9,825 nucleotides of DNA from the NCBI GenBank assembly GCA_026419655.1, contig JANZZA010000082.1:1-9825 (forward strand), in the 5' to 3' direction. The position numbers were made by a program, and so were the translations under genes. This document shows, piece after piece, positions 1-6,952 of this stretch (its first letter is position 1; each line of letters begins with the position of its first letter). The stretch is from Armatimonadota bacterium. GTDB lineage: Bacteria; Armatimonadota; Zipacnadia; Zipacnadales; FEN-943. The notes under the pieces were generated by a model. It did no database searches. It was not told the DNA's origin and was given only the letters and a program-made list of their open reading frames with translations.

Positions 1-55
1 GAAACCCTTTGAAAAGGGTTATCCCCCAGACCCCCTTCCCAAACTTTTTCGTACT
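1..55 (+). repeat. Partial copy of a palindromic G/C-run intergenic repeat (right half), cut by the window edge
   Basis: This stretch is a close direct repeat of 210-264. Both contain the palindrome AACCCTTTGAAAAGGGTT (3-20 here, 211-228 in the other copy), then C-rich runs, then a CTTTTTCGTACT-like end. Most positions match by eye, with a few A/G differences. The offset is 208 bp. Only the right half is visible because the left half lies outside the window. It is non-coding and could form a hairpin, but no T-run follows on either strand, so a simple terminator call is not supported. Confidence 0.75.
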
Positions 56-131
56 GCTCACCCGCGCAGCAGCGCTTGTGGCCTCTTTGGCCCCTCTGCG
101 CAGACCTGATGGCCGCGCATCTCCGCCAGGG

Positions 132-264
132 AGCACGAGCATTTACGGGGAGGGGGTGCAGGGGGAACCCCGCTTTTTGCCCAAAGGGGGGTTCCCCCTG
201 CCCTGGTCCAAACCCTTTGAAAAGGGTTGTCCCCCGGGCCCCCTTCCCCAACCTTTCTCGTGCT
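132..264 (+). repeat. Complete 133-bp inverted-repeat element with nested hairpins
   Basis: The element is bounded by AGCACGAG (132-139) and its exact complement CTCGTGCT (257-264). The similarity continues inward through G-rich and C-rich arms to about 165 and 231, giving imperfect terminal inverted repeats of about 30 bp. Inside, GCAGGGGGAACCCC (158-171) pairs perfectly with GGGGTTCCCCCTGC (188-201) around a 16-nt loop. A further palindrome, AACCCTTTGAAAAGGGTT, lies at 211-228. It sits just downstream of the minus-strand gene that ends at 354. Similar G/C-run repeats with a CCCTTT-AAAGGG core are familiar between genes in several GC-rich bacteria (from memory, not searched). Role is unknown: MITE-like mobile element, transcript 3' end structure, or both. 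Confidence 0.75.
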
Positions 265-353
265 GGTTCCACCACGCACACCCACCAGGATCATGACCAG
301 CGCTGTGCTCAGGGAAAGACCAAACCTCGGGCGCGCCCCTGGCATGACGACCG

Positions 354-3300
354 TCACGGCACTGGCAGTATTGTGTGAAACTCGTCTTCGGTGAGCGCCC
401 ACGGATATATGCGCACGTCGGCAACCCGGCCGCGGAAGTAGTAGACCTCCTGGTCAAAGATATAGCGGCCCACGTAAAGGGGCGCGTCACCAACCAGGAA
501 GCGTGGGTCGGTGGGTGTCCGGGCCACCAGAGCGCCGTTGAGATACGTCCTCGACTCGGCGCCGTCCCAGACGGCAATGACGTGCTGCCATTGGCCGGCC
601 GTCGCTGCCCCGCCGTCGCAGTCGGTAGCTGGAGCCTTGTGCCAGCGGAAATTTGCACCCAGAATTTGCAGGAAGAAGCCATCCTGGCGCCAGGTGCCGT
701 GGCTGACGATGACGGGCATGCGCCCAGCCCAGGAAGCGGGCTTGAGCCACAGGGATAGCGTCAGGCCGGCCGGGCTTCGCAGGCCTTCCGGCAAACCCAT
801 CTCGACCCACCCGCCACCAAGTTCCAGCACGCGGCCCCGGTCCGGGTCGTCCACAAACCGAGCGTTCCCGCGAAGCTGGGCGCCTTCGGGTAGGTCCGTC
901 TTCTCGCCAGCGAAGACGGCCACAGGCCGCGGCGGCTGATCCAAGGGCGTGACGCTCACAGGGGCTGCCCGGTCGCTCTCGACTCCGGCAATGCCGACGG
1001 CGGCCACCGTCACTTCTACTGTCCGGCCGCCAGGCGCGAGGACCGCAGCGCGGGCGGGTGTGCCGACGTACCCTGCCGGGATGTCAGCCCCACGCCGCCA
1101 GTCAGCCTCGCCTGCTGTCCGCAGGTAAACCCGCCAGCTACGCACGCCCAACACGCCCCCAGGAAGCTCGATAACTATGCGGCGGGGGCCTGGTAATGCT
1201 TTCCACTGGGCCGGGGCAGGAGGCTTGCGGGCTTCGACGGTCAGGGCAGCCACCGCCGGCTGCCCCTTCTGGCCGCCAAGCCACAAGGGCGTCACGACGT
1301 ACTCCTGTCGTCCCGCTGGTGGCGCGCAATCCTCTATCCACGTGTCAAAGGTCAGCGCCAGGGGCACTTCGGTTCCATCCTGAGCGCGCCGGAGGACCTC
1401 ATACGCCACGCCAGGGTCGGCCGACGGCTCCCAGGTAAGCTCAACGCCTCCGTAGTCAAGCTGTCGGGCCGACATGCTCCTGGGTGGCGAGGGTTTGCCA
1501 GCCGGGGGCTTGATGTCCCGCCACCCGGCTCTGGGCAGCGACGGAACGACCGCGGTGGCCCAGGTGCCTTTGTCGGGAAACCGCACAGTTCTGCCGTCGG
1601 CAGTTGTAGCCTGGATATACCACTCGATGCCCGGCGACTTGACGGCCGCCGGCCTCAACACGGCCTCCCATACATCAGCCCGCAGCCGCCTCATCGCCAT
1701 CTCACGCCACGTGCCGCCCCATGGGCGCCAGCACAGCTTGCCAGCCGTTGCGCCCAGCAAGCCCGCCCGCAGCTTGAATTCCTCACCGGCCGGCCAGGTC
1801 GTTGGGCGCTCGAAAGCTACCACCGCTGGGCCGAGGCTTGCCACAAGGTCAGGCTCTTGCGGCAAATCTCTGCCCGCCAGGGCGGCCATTTCGCGCATCC
1901 GCTCCCGAATTTCCCACCAGGCCTTGCAGTTTATACTCGCCACCACACCAGGCTCGCCGCGATTTGAGACCGTCGGCACTAGCCTGGCCAGGCCCGCGCC
2001 AAAGGGCAACTCGGCAAGCACGTCGAGGGCAGCGGCGGCCTTTTGGGCGGTGTCGGGCACCCCGGCCTGGGCCCCAGCCCGGGCTTCATTTACGGCCCGG
2101 GTGGCTTCGCCGTCGCCGGACATGGCGCGAGCGGTCAGTTCATAGGCTTCCGTCCAGTCGGCCATAGCCAGCAGCCATCGGACACGCTCGGCGGCCATCT
2201 GAGGCGCCTGGGTGTCGGCCTCGACCTGTGCGAGCAGCCGAGCCAGGGCTTCGCGGCACTCCCGCAGCTTGGCCAGCTTTGCCTCGTCGCGCCCTGGCGC
2301 CCAGCCCAGCGGGCCGCATTCGGCTTGTCCGGCGCCGCCCGTCCACCGATACCCCAACCCCTGAAGCTCAAGGAGTATCCGGGCTCCCTCGGCCACAGCT
2401 TTCTCTCCAAACCAATGGGCGGCCAGGCTTTGGTAGAAGTTCTCTACGGGCCCGGCCTCGCCCCAGGCGTAGCGGGCCATATAGGCGACGCTCTCTTCGA
2501 CGGCCCGGGTGCGCCAGTGGATGCCCAGAATGCCTGTGCAGCCCTTGGCCTCGGCATCGGCCACTGCGCCTGCCCAGGCCGCCGTATTGGGCTGCTGCAC
2601 CCACTGGTCGCCGTCGTACTCAAACCATGGCGTGGGCCAGAGGTCGCGGCCCTTCACCATGCCGTAGTTGACGCTGATGTTGGGCGTGACGCTGATGTTA
2701 TCAAGCGCGCCGAAGATGACATCCTTAGGTACAAGCTTGTCCATGCCCGGAAAGAAATCCGAGAAGCGCATCCACTGGTCGCCGCCCCATCCGGCCACGG
2801 CAAGGCGTGTGCGCGGGCTGAGGGCGGCCAGGATTTGCCGGGCCGCCTGCACGTAGAGCGTCATCCGGACGGCCTCGGCAATGCGCTTTTCGTCGCCCAG
2901 GTAGGCAAAAACATCATGCCAGCGGCGCACGTAGGTCCCCAGGCGCGAAGATGGCTCAGGTGGACTGATGCCAGTCAGGCCCATACTTTCGGGCTGCCAT
3001 ATCCATAAGTAGTCGAGAGGATAGCGGCTGAGGACGTGGCGGATACGGGCTTCGAGGCGCTGGAGTTCTTCTGGGTCAGTCGGGTCGGCGCCCACTTCAA
3101 AACCGAGGCAGGTGCGCACGCCCGCAGCCCGCGCATAGGCCAGCGCGTCGGCCAGCATTTCCTGCTGCCTCTGAAGGGCTCCCTCGTCGCCCAGGCCGGC
3201 GGTGGCCAGGTCTGCGCCAAAATGTTCCTGGTAGTAGATGCGGCCGCTGCCAAAACCAAATTCGTCGGTGCGCATGGGCCGGCAGCCCCAGTTGTCCTGC

Positions 3301-4028
3301 GCCGTGGAAAAAAGCGGCAGGCCTCCCAGCCAGCGATCTCCATAGCGGTAAGCGCAGAACGGCTCGAAATCGTAGGCGTGAAGAGCAATGAGGTTGAGCC
3401 TTTCGCGGACCATGGCGTCGAGGTAATCGCGCCAATCGGGCAGATTCCAGGTTGTGGGACTGTCCCAAAAGTTGTACCAGGGCAGCAGGCCGCGCACCTC
3501 AAATTTGGGCGCGCCGTCCGCACGCCTCAGCGGCCACGGCAAAACCGGGCGCCGCGGCACCGTATCGCCGCCGAGATAAAACCCGCAACCATAGGCCTCC
3601 AGAAGCCGCGCACAGCCAGCCCGGAGACCGTCATCGCCGGAGCCAATGACAAGCAGATGGGACTTGTGGCTCCTGATGGCATACCCGCCGGGCTTGATAG
3701 CCGCCAAAGCTGACGCGATGCTCTTCTCGGCCGCCGCGAGTTTCCGCACCAGCGGGTCTGCTGAAGGTCCTATGAAAAGGGTCGGCTGGCTGGCGAGGTC
3801 CTGGACAGCATCCGCCACCTGGCCAGTCATAAGGTAGAACACGCGCCTGACCTCAGACACAGCCAGAACCTGAGCGCCTGAAGAGGGCTTTGCTGGTAGG
3901 TAGAGGGCCGGCAGGGTTGGCTTGGCTCTATACCCTTGGGCGCTGGCTGGCTGCGGTGGGCCGCCGCCGGCCGAGGTAGCACCTTCAACCACAGCAAGGA
4001 CGGCCAGACATAAACAAAGGCGCTTCAT
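354..4028 (-). CDS. Secreted multidomain glycoside-hydrolase-like protein (GH67/GH20-type N-domain and barrel, FN3, LamG)
   Basis: Encodes 1224 residues. The start at 4028 is chosen because GGGAGG lies 6 nt upstream and the first ~20 residues (MKRLCLCLAVLAVVEG...TSA) form a signal peptide; an upstream in-frame start would spoil it. Residues ~40-170 resemble the N-terminal domain of alpha-glucuronidases and GH20-type enzymes: LFIGPSADPLVRKL, then LLVIGSGDDGLRAG and YGCGFYLGGDTVP. Residues ~175-520 look like a TIM barrel, with candidate acids E311 (CLGFEVGADP) and E347 (YLWIWQPESMG), and a WRTRAVEESVAYMARYAW segment near 503. Then come a helical region (~540-690), a beta-sandwich (~735-845), two fibronectin III-like modules (~850-938 and ~940-1035; LTWEPSADPGVAYEVLRR) and a C-terminal LamG-like carbohydrate-binding domain (~1045-1220; LTLSLWLKPASW, WQHVIAVWDG, YFRGRVADVRIYPWAL). 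Probably exported and active on a polysaccharide; exact family and substrate are not determined. Divergent from the URO-D gene. Confidence 0.88.
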   Translation of the reverse strand: MKRLCLCLAVLAVVEGATSAGGGPPQPASAQGYRAKPTLPALYLPAKPSSGAQVLAVSEVRRVFYLMTGQVADAVQDLASQPTLFIGPSADPLVRKLAAAEKSIASALAAIKPGGYAIRSHKSHLLVIGSGDDGLRAGCARLLEAYGCGFYLGGDTVPRRPVLPWPLRRADGAPKFEVRGLLPWYNFWDSPTTWNLPDWRDYLDAMVRERLNLIALHAYDFEPFCAYRYGDRWLGGLPLFSTAQDNWGCRPMRTDEFGFGSGRIYYQEHFGADLATAGLGDEGALQRQQEMLADALAYARAAGVRTCLGFEVGADPTDPEELQRLEARIRHVLSRYPLDYLWIWQPESMGLTGISPPEPSSRLGTYVRRWHDVFAYLGDEKRIAEAVRMTLYVQAARQILAALSPRTRLAVAGWGGDQWMRFSDFFPGMDKLVPKDVIFGALDNISVTPNISVNYGMVKGRDLWPTPWFEYDGDQWVQQPNTAAWAGAVADAEAKGCTGILGIHWRTRAVEESVAYMARYAWGEAGPVENFYQSLAAHWFGEKAVAEGARILLELQGLGYRWTGGAGQAECGPLGWAPGRDEAKLAKLRECREALARLLAQVEADTQAPQMAAERVRWLLAMADWTEAYELTARAMSGDGEATRAVNEARAGAQAGVPDTAQKAAAALDVLAELPFGAGLARLVPTVSNRGEPGVVASINCKAWWEIRERMREMAALAGRDLPQEPDLVASLGPAVVAFERPTTWPAGEEFKLRAGLLGATAGKLCWRPWGGTWREMAMRRLRADVWEAVLRPAAVKSPGIEWYIQATTADGRTVRFPDKGTWATAVVPSLPRAGWRDIKPPAGKPSPPRSMSARQLDYGGVELTWEPSADPGVAYEVLRRAQDGTEVPLALTFDTWIEDCAPPAGRQEYVVTPLWLGGQKGQPAVAALTVEARKPPAPAQWKALPGPRRIVIELPGGVLGVRSWRVYLRTAGEADWRRGADIPAGYVGTPARAAVLAPGGRTVEVTVAAVGIAGVESDRAAPVSVTPLDQPPRPVAVFAGEKTDLPEGAQLRGNARFVDDPDRGRVLELGGGWVEMGLPEGLRSPAGLTLSLWLKPASWAGRMPVIVSHGTWRQDGFFLQILGANFRWHKAPATDCDGGAATAGQWQHVIAVWDGAESRTYLNGALVARTPTDPRFLVGDAPLYVGRYIFDQEVYYFRGRVADVRIYPWALTEDEFHTILPVP

Positions 4029-4034
4029 TGTTCG

Positions 4035-4040
4035 CCTCCC
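4035..4040 (-). promoter_or_regulatory. Ribosome binding site GGGAGG for the glycoside-hydrolase-like gene
   Basis: GGGAGG reads on the minus strand with 6 nt before the ATG at 4028. It decides between this start and an in-frame upstream start at 4085, which would place 19 residues before the signal peptide. Confidence 0.75.
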
Positions 4041-4269
4041 AAAGTTGCTGTCGCTGCGCCAAAAACAGTGACCTGCGTGTGGCATACCCCGGCACCTGCA
4101 TCAGCATGCCTGCCCGCCCGGGATTCGACGCAAATAAACTCCTGACCTTCCCTTTCACGTCCAAACACCTATGCCTGAGGGCGCACCAGCTCCCTACTAC
4201 AAGAAGGCAAATGAGGTGAAACCTGCACGAAAAGGTCTGACAGGCGGGATGGCGAAGACCTTTTCCAAA

Positions 4270-4395
4270 GGAAACTGCTGCAAAACTGGCTTTCCCGGCC
4301 TGCAGCCGCGGTCGCAGCTAAGAGATTGCGAGCAGAGCATACTACAGTTTCCTGTTTCCCTACGGATACCCAACAATGGCTTATGCGGCAGCGCC
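4270..4395 (+). repeat. 125-bp inverted-repeat element, copy 1
   Basis: The left end is GGAAACTGCTGCAAAA (4270-4285). The right end, read on the minus strand, is GGCGCTGCCGCATAAGCC (4395-4378), an imperfect inverted copy. At offset 37 it contains CGCGGTCGCAGCTAA (4307-4321), which copy 2 shares at 14 of 15 positions and the same offset. By hand, the first 52 positions align without gaps to copy 2 (about 40 of 52 identical) and to copy 3 at 9359 (about 34 of 52). TTTCC just outside the left end pairs with GGAAA inside it, giving a small hairpin. The element lies entirely in the intergenic region and encodes nothing. Confidence 0.7.
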
Positions 4396-4398
4396 GAG

Positions 4399-4523
4399 GG
4401 AGGCCGTTGCACAAGCCCATGACGGCTTTGTTTCTAGCGACTAGAGTGTATAAGCCTGCAGCACCAAACCTTTATCTGCGACCGCGTCTAGAGGCTGCGA
4501 GATCCGCTTTTGCAACAGTCTCC
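4399..4523 (-). repeat. 125-bp inverted-repeat element, copy 2, inverted and abutting copy 1
   Basis: Read on the minus strand, it starts GGAGACTGTTGCAAAAGC (4523-4506) and ends near GGAGGCCGTTGCACAAGC (4399-4416, plus strand), again imperfect inverted ends. The internal block CGCGGTCGCAGATAA (4486-4472) sits at offset 37, as in copies 1 and 3. It is separated from copy 1 by only 3 bp, so the two form a tail-to-tail pair of about 254 bp. A small CTCCAAGGAG palindrome straddles its outer end (4520-4529). It lies directly upstream of the URO-D gene and may carry part of that gene's promoter. Confidence 0.7.
4428..4454 (+). promoter_or_regulatory. Possible promoter for the URO-D family gene, inside repeat copy 2
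   Basis: TATAAG at 4449-4454 matches five of six -10 consensus positions. TTGTTT at 4428-4433 is a weak -35 with a short 15-nt spacer. It would give a leader of about 130 nt before the ATG at 4591. This is the best plus-strand candidate seen in the divergent region, but support is only by eye. Confidence 0.25.
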
Positions 4524-4590
4524 AAGGAGTTTTCGCCGGAAAGAACCACGAAAAGAGAGTGGCCTTGTTGGGACTGAGGCTGGACCAGGT

Positions 4591-5637
4591 ATGACATCGC
4601 GAGAACGAGTCCTGACATGCTTTGCTCATGAGGAGCCAGACCGGGTGCCTGTATGGTGCGGCGCGTCGCCAGAATTTTGGGAGAAGTTAAAGCGCTTTAC
4701 GGGAATCCAGGACGACGAGGCCCTGCGCGTGCGGATCGGCGACGATTTCCGCCGCGTCCGGCCCGACCCGCCACCAGACCCAAGGCCCCTGCCGCCCGGG
4801 GTTCATCGGCGCACCGTCTTCGGCATCGAGCGGACAGGCCTCGGCTACGGCCAGCCCGTCGGTCACCCCTTGGCCGGCAAGACTGTCGCCGACGTGCACG
4901 CATACCCCTGGCCTGACCCGGCCGCCGTGGACATCAGCGGCCAGCGGGAACAGGCCGCGGCCTGGCATGACAAGTATGCCATTCTCGGCGGAGACTGGTC
5001 GCCCTTCTGGCACGACGCCATTGACCTGGTGGGAATGGAAGAGCTGTACCTGCGCATGTACGATGAGCCGGAGTTCGTTGACGCCGTGATGGGGCACCTG
5101 GTGGACTATTACTTCGAAGTCAGCCGGCGAATCTTCGACGCAGCAGGCGACGTGATTGACATTTTTTTCATCGGCAACGATTTCGGCAGTCAGACTGGCC
5201 CGCTCCTCAGTCCGGGGTTGTTCAGGCGTTTTATCTACCCACACCTGAAAAGCCTGGCCGACCTGGGGCACGATTACGGCATGAAGGTAATGCTTCACTG
5301 CTGCGGTGGCTTCGAGCCTCTGCTTCCCTCGATGATCGAGGCCGGCGTTGATGCCGTCCACGCCATCCAGCCGTGCTGTGCTGGCATGGACCTGGCCACT
5401 CTGAAGAAAAGGTACGGCAGACAAATCGTCTTCAACGGAGCCATAGACTCTCAGCACGTGCTCATTGAGGGGACGCCCGAGACTGTGCGCCGCGAGGTGC
5501 GCAAGGTGCTTGAAATAATGATGCCAGGCGGCGGGTACATAGCCGGAGCAAGCCACGACTATATTCTCGAAGAAACGCCTGCTGAGAACGTGCTGGCCAT
5601 GTTCGACACAGTGTTTGAGTACGGCCGATACCACTAA
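4591..5637 (+). CDS. URO-D family protein (methyltransferase-like, not the heme-pathway enzyme)
   Basis: Encodes 348 residues. The reading frame is open from upstream, but the family normally begins M-x-x-R-E-R-V-L followed by HEEPDRVP, as here (MTSRERVLTCFAHEEPDRVP), so the ATG at 4591 is the start; a weak GAGG lies 11 nt upstream. Features of the URO-D/MtaA superfamily: GNDFGSQTG (195-203), LSPGLFRRFIYPHLK (206-220), MLHCCGG (234-240), IQPCCAGMDLATLKKRYG (259-276), FNGAIDSQ (281-288), PGGGYIAGASHD (312-323). The arginine-rich RQAGRY-type N-terminal motif of true uroporphyrinogen decarboxylase (HemE) is absent, so a heme role is unlikely. H236 and C238 match the His-x-Cys zinc pair of corrinoid methyltransferases such as MtaA/MtbA, but the usual late Cys is replaced by a SHD segment. 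Probably cytoplasmic; methyl transfer is inference. No corrinoid protein gene is in the window. Confidence 0.9.
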   Translation: MTSRERVLTCFAHEEPDRVPVWCGASPEFWEKLKRFTGIQDDEALRVRIGDDFRRVRPDPPPDPRPLPPGVHRRTVFGIERTGLGYGQPVGHPLAGKTVADVHAYPWPDPAAVDISGQREQAAAWHDKYAILGGDWSPFWHDAIDLVGMEELYLRMYDEPEFVDAVMGHLVDYYFEVSRRIFDAAGDVIDIFFIGNDFGSQTGPLLSPGLFRRFIYPHLKSLADLGHDYGMKVMLHCCGGFEPLLPSMIEAGVDAVHAIQPCCAGMDLATLKKRYGRQIVFNGAIDSQHVLIEGTPETVRREVRKVLEIMMPGGGYIAGASHDYILEETPAENVLAMFDTVFEYGRYH

Positions 5638-5677
5638 GGGTACCCAGCCAAATCGGCCCATGAGCAACGACCGGGCG

Positions 5678-6952
5678 CTACAGCCGCCTGATCCTCACGC
5701 GCCAATCAACCAGGTCCACACCAGCCTTTTCCTGCTCGCTTTGGGCGTACTGCAAAGTCGGGTCGTTGGCGCCCTCGCGGATGAAGCCCTCGCCGTTGCG
5801 CCAGGTCCCGTATTCACCGATGCGCACAGTGATGTAGTCATTTCCCCTGGGCCCTAAGCCGTCGTATACATGATCGCGCTCGGTGGCCTGGGGGTCGAAG
5901 AGAAGGCGCACCGTGGAGATAAAATTGAGCGAGAGGTACTGGACTCTATCGGAAAGCTGTCCCAGGTCGAGAGTGACGCGCAGGGCCGACGTGCCGTTGG
6001 GGAGAGTGTAGTCGTAAGGGGTGCCGAGGAGCACGCCGGGAGCAGTGACAAGTTTGACCTCGGCGCTGCCTCCCGGCACAAGCTCACCGGCCGTGATGCT
6101 CAGGCCTGGTACGGGCGGCGTGGCCGTGGGAGTGGACGAATTGGCAGTGAGAGTACCAGTGGCATCACGGGTCTGCTGGGGCGGGCTGTCGCCAACGAAA
6201 CGGGCTGTGACGACTGCAGTAGTGGGAGCTACGGTAATCGTCTGGCTGCCAGCCGCTGGCGGACCGAGAGTGAGGCTGAGACCGACAAAGGCGAAGCTGT
6301 TGGCCGTCAACGCTACTCCGCCCGCGTTGAGAGCAGCAAGCTGAGCCGCCTCCGCCTGGCTAAGCGGCCGTCCACCATCGCTGGCAGGCGTAAAGGTCAC
6401 CGACCCGGCGACGATATTGCCGGCATCGTCGGTCTGCACGGTAAGAGTGCCCGCGTTCTGGTCACTATTGTTAGTTACGCTCGCAATCATCCCGGTCCCG
6501 GAGACGGTAGCTGTGCCAAGCGTCAACTGGCCGACCGTCAACGCAACCGTACCAGTATCGGTCCACTGGGGCGTTCCCGAAACCGCCGTAATGCCGCCGC
6601 CGGGAGTGCGCAATTGAGCCGCCAAAACCTGGCGAAAAACCTGGTATACGCCCTGGTTATACTGCACGTAGTGGGTGTAGGAGCCGGCACCCCAACCATT
6701 GCCCCAGTAAGGACCTGCGGCTACCGGCACCGGGCCGTCGTTTATGTCGTCGTCAGCGTCAATCGCAATAAAGTAATAATATGAATCGTTGACTGGCCCG
6801 GCGAAGGTGAGGTCAACGTCAACCACAACCTCCGGCACCGGCGACGGGCCGCCTGACGGCCCACCCCGAGCGCAGCCCCCCACGAGGACTAAACCACCAC
6901 CAGCCACAACCAACAAAGTAACTGGCATTACCAGCCTATTCGACACACACAT
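5678..6952 (-). CDS. Secreted lipoprotein of unknown function with WGNGWG motif
   Basis: Encodes 424 residues. A lipoprotein signal is visible: Arg6, a hydrophobic stretch and lipobox LVGGC with Cys27, so it is likely lipid-anchored outside the cytoplasm. Residues 56-90 read DSYYYFIAIDADDDINDGP then PYWGNGWGAG (81-90), a pattern I associate from memory with uncharacterised Armatimonadota-type exported proteins. The middle (130-290) is rich in T, V, A and G and likely beta-stranded, with recurring short TLT/TVT strands and a Thr/Pro-rich stretch near 260-282. The end is acidic and basic mixed (DYITVRIGEYGTWRNGEGF). The start at 6952 is chosen because AAGGAG lies 11 nt upstream; an alternative ATG at 6928 overlaps the PHP stop as TAATG but lacks a basic residue before the hydrophobic stretch. 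Overlaps the PHP gene by 25 nt, and its stop is 40 bp from the convergent URO-D stop. No function assigned. Confidence 0.82.
   Translation of the reverse strand: MCVSNRLVMPVTLLVVAGGGLVLVGGCARGGPSGGPSPVPEVVVDVDLTFAGPVNDSYYYFIAIDADDDINDGPVPVAAGPYWGNGWGAGSYTHYVQYNQGVYQVFRQVLAAQLRTPGGGITAVSGTPQWTDTGTVALTVGQLTLGTATVSGTGMIASVTNNSDQNAGTLTVQTDDAGNIVAGSVTFTPASDGGRPLSQAEAAQLAALNAGGVALTANSFAFVGLSLTLGPPAAGSQTITVAPTTAVVTARFVGDSPPQQTRDATGTLTANSSTPTATPPVPGLSITAGELVPGGSAEVKLVTAPGVLLGTPYDYTLPNGTSALRVTLDLGQLSDRVQYLSLNFISTVRLLFDPQATERDHVYDGLGPRGNDYITVRIGEYGTWRNGEGFIREGANDPTLQYAQSEQEKAGVDLVDWRVRIRRL

Noticed and set aside
1..264. CRISPR array
   Set aside because: Only two copies about 208 bp apart, palindromic and G/C-run rich, with no regular short repeat-spacer pattern.
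2043..3008. Long plus-strand open frame (321 codons) opposite the glycoside-hydrolase-like gene
   Set aside because: It lies wholly antisense to a well-supported coding region in GC-rich DNA, where long shadow frames are common, and shows no domain-like pattern.
4133..4164. Minus-strand promoter TTGGAC / TTTATT for the glycoside-hydrolase-like gene
   Set aside because: The spacing of 20 nt is too long and both boxes are weak.
4510..4590. N-terminal extension of the URO-D family frame from a TTG at 4510
   Set aside because: It begins inside repeat copy 2, is basic and unlike the family, and the family N-terminus starts exactly at the ATG at 4591.
5162..5168. Run of seven T in the URO-D family gene as a programmed slippage site
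   Set aside because: The frame continues intact with conserved motifs on both sides, so no frameshift is needed.
4591..5637. Heme-pathway uroporphyrinogen decarboxylase (hemE)
   Set aside because: The RQAGRY-type N-terminal motif is absent and no heme genes are nearby.
4687..5667. Long minus-strand frame (326 codons) opposite the URO-D family gene
   Set aside because: A shadow of a clearly recognised family protein on the plus strand.
5870..6784. Plus-strand frame of 304 codons opposite the lipoprotein gene
   Set aside because: Composition is basic and Gly/Arg/Ser-rich without recognisable motifs; the minus frame has a lipobox and a ribosome site.
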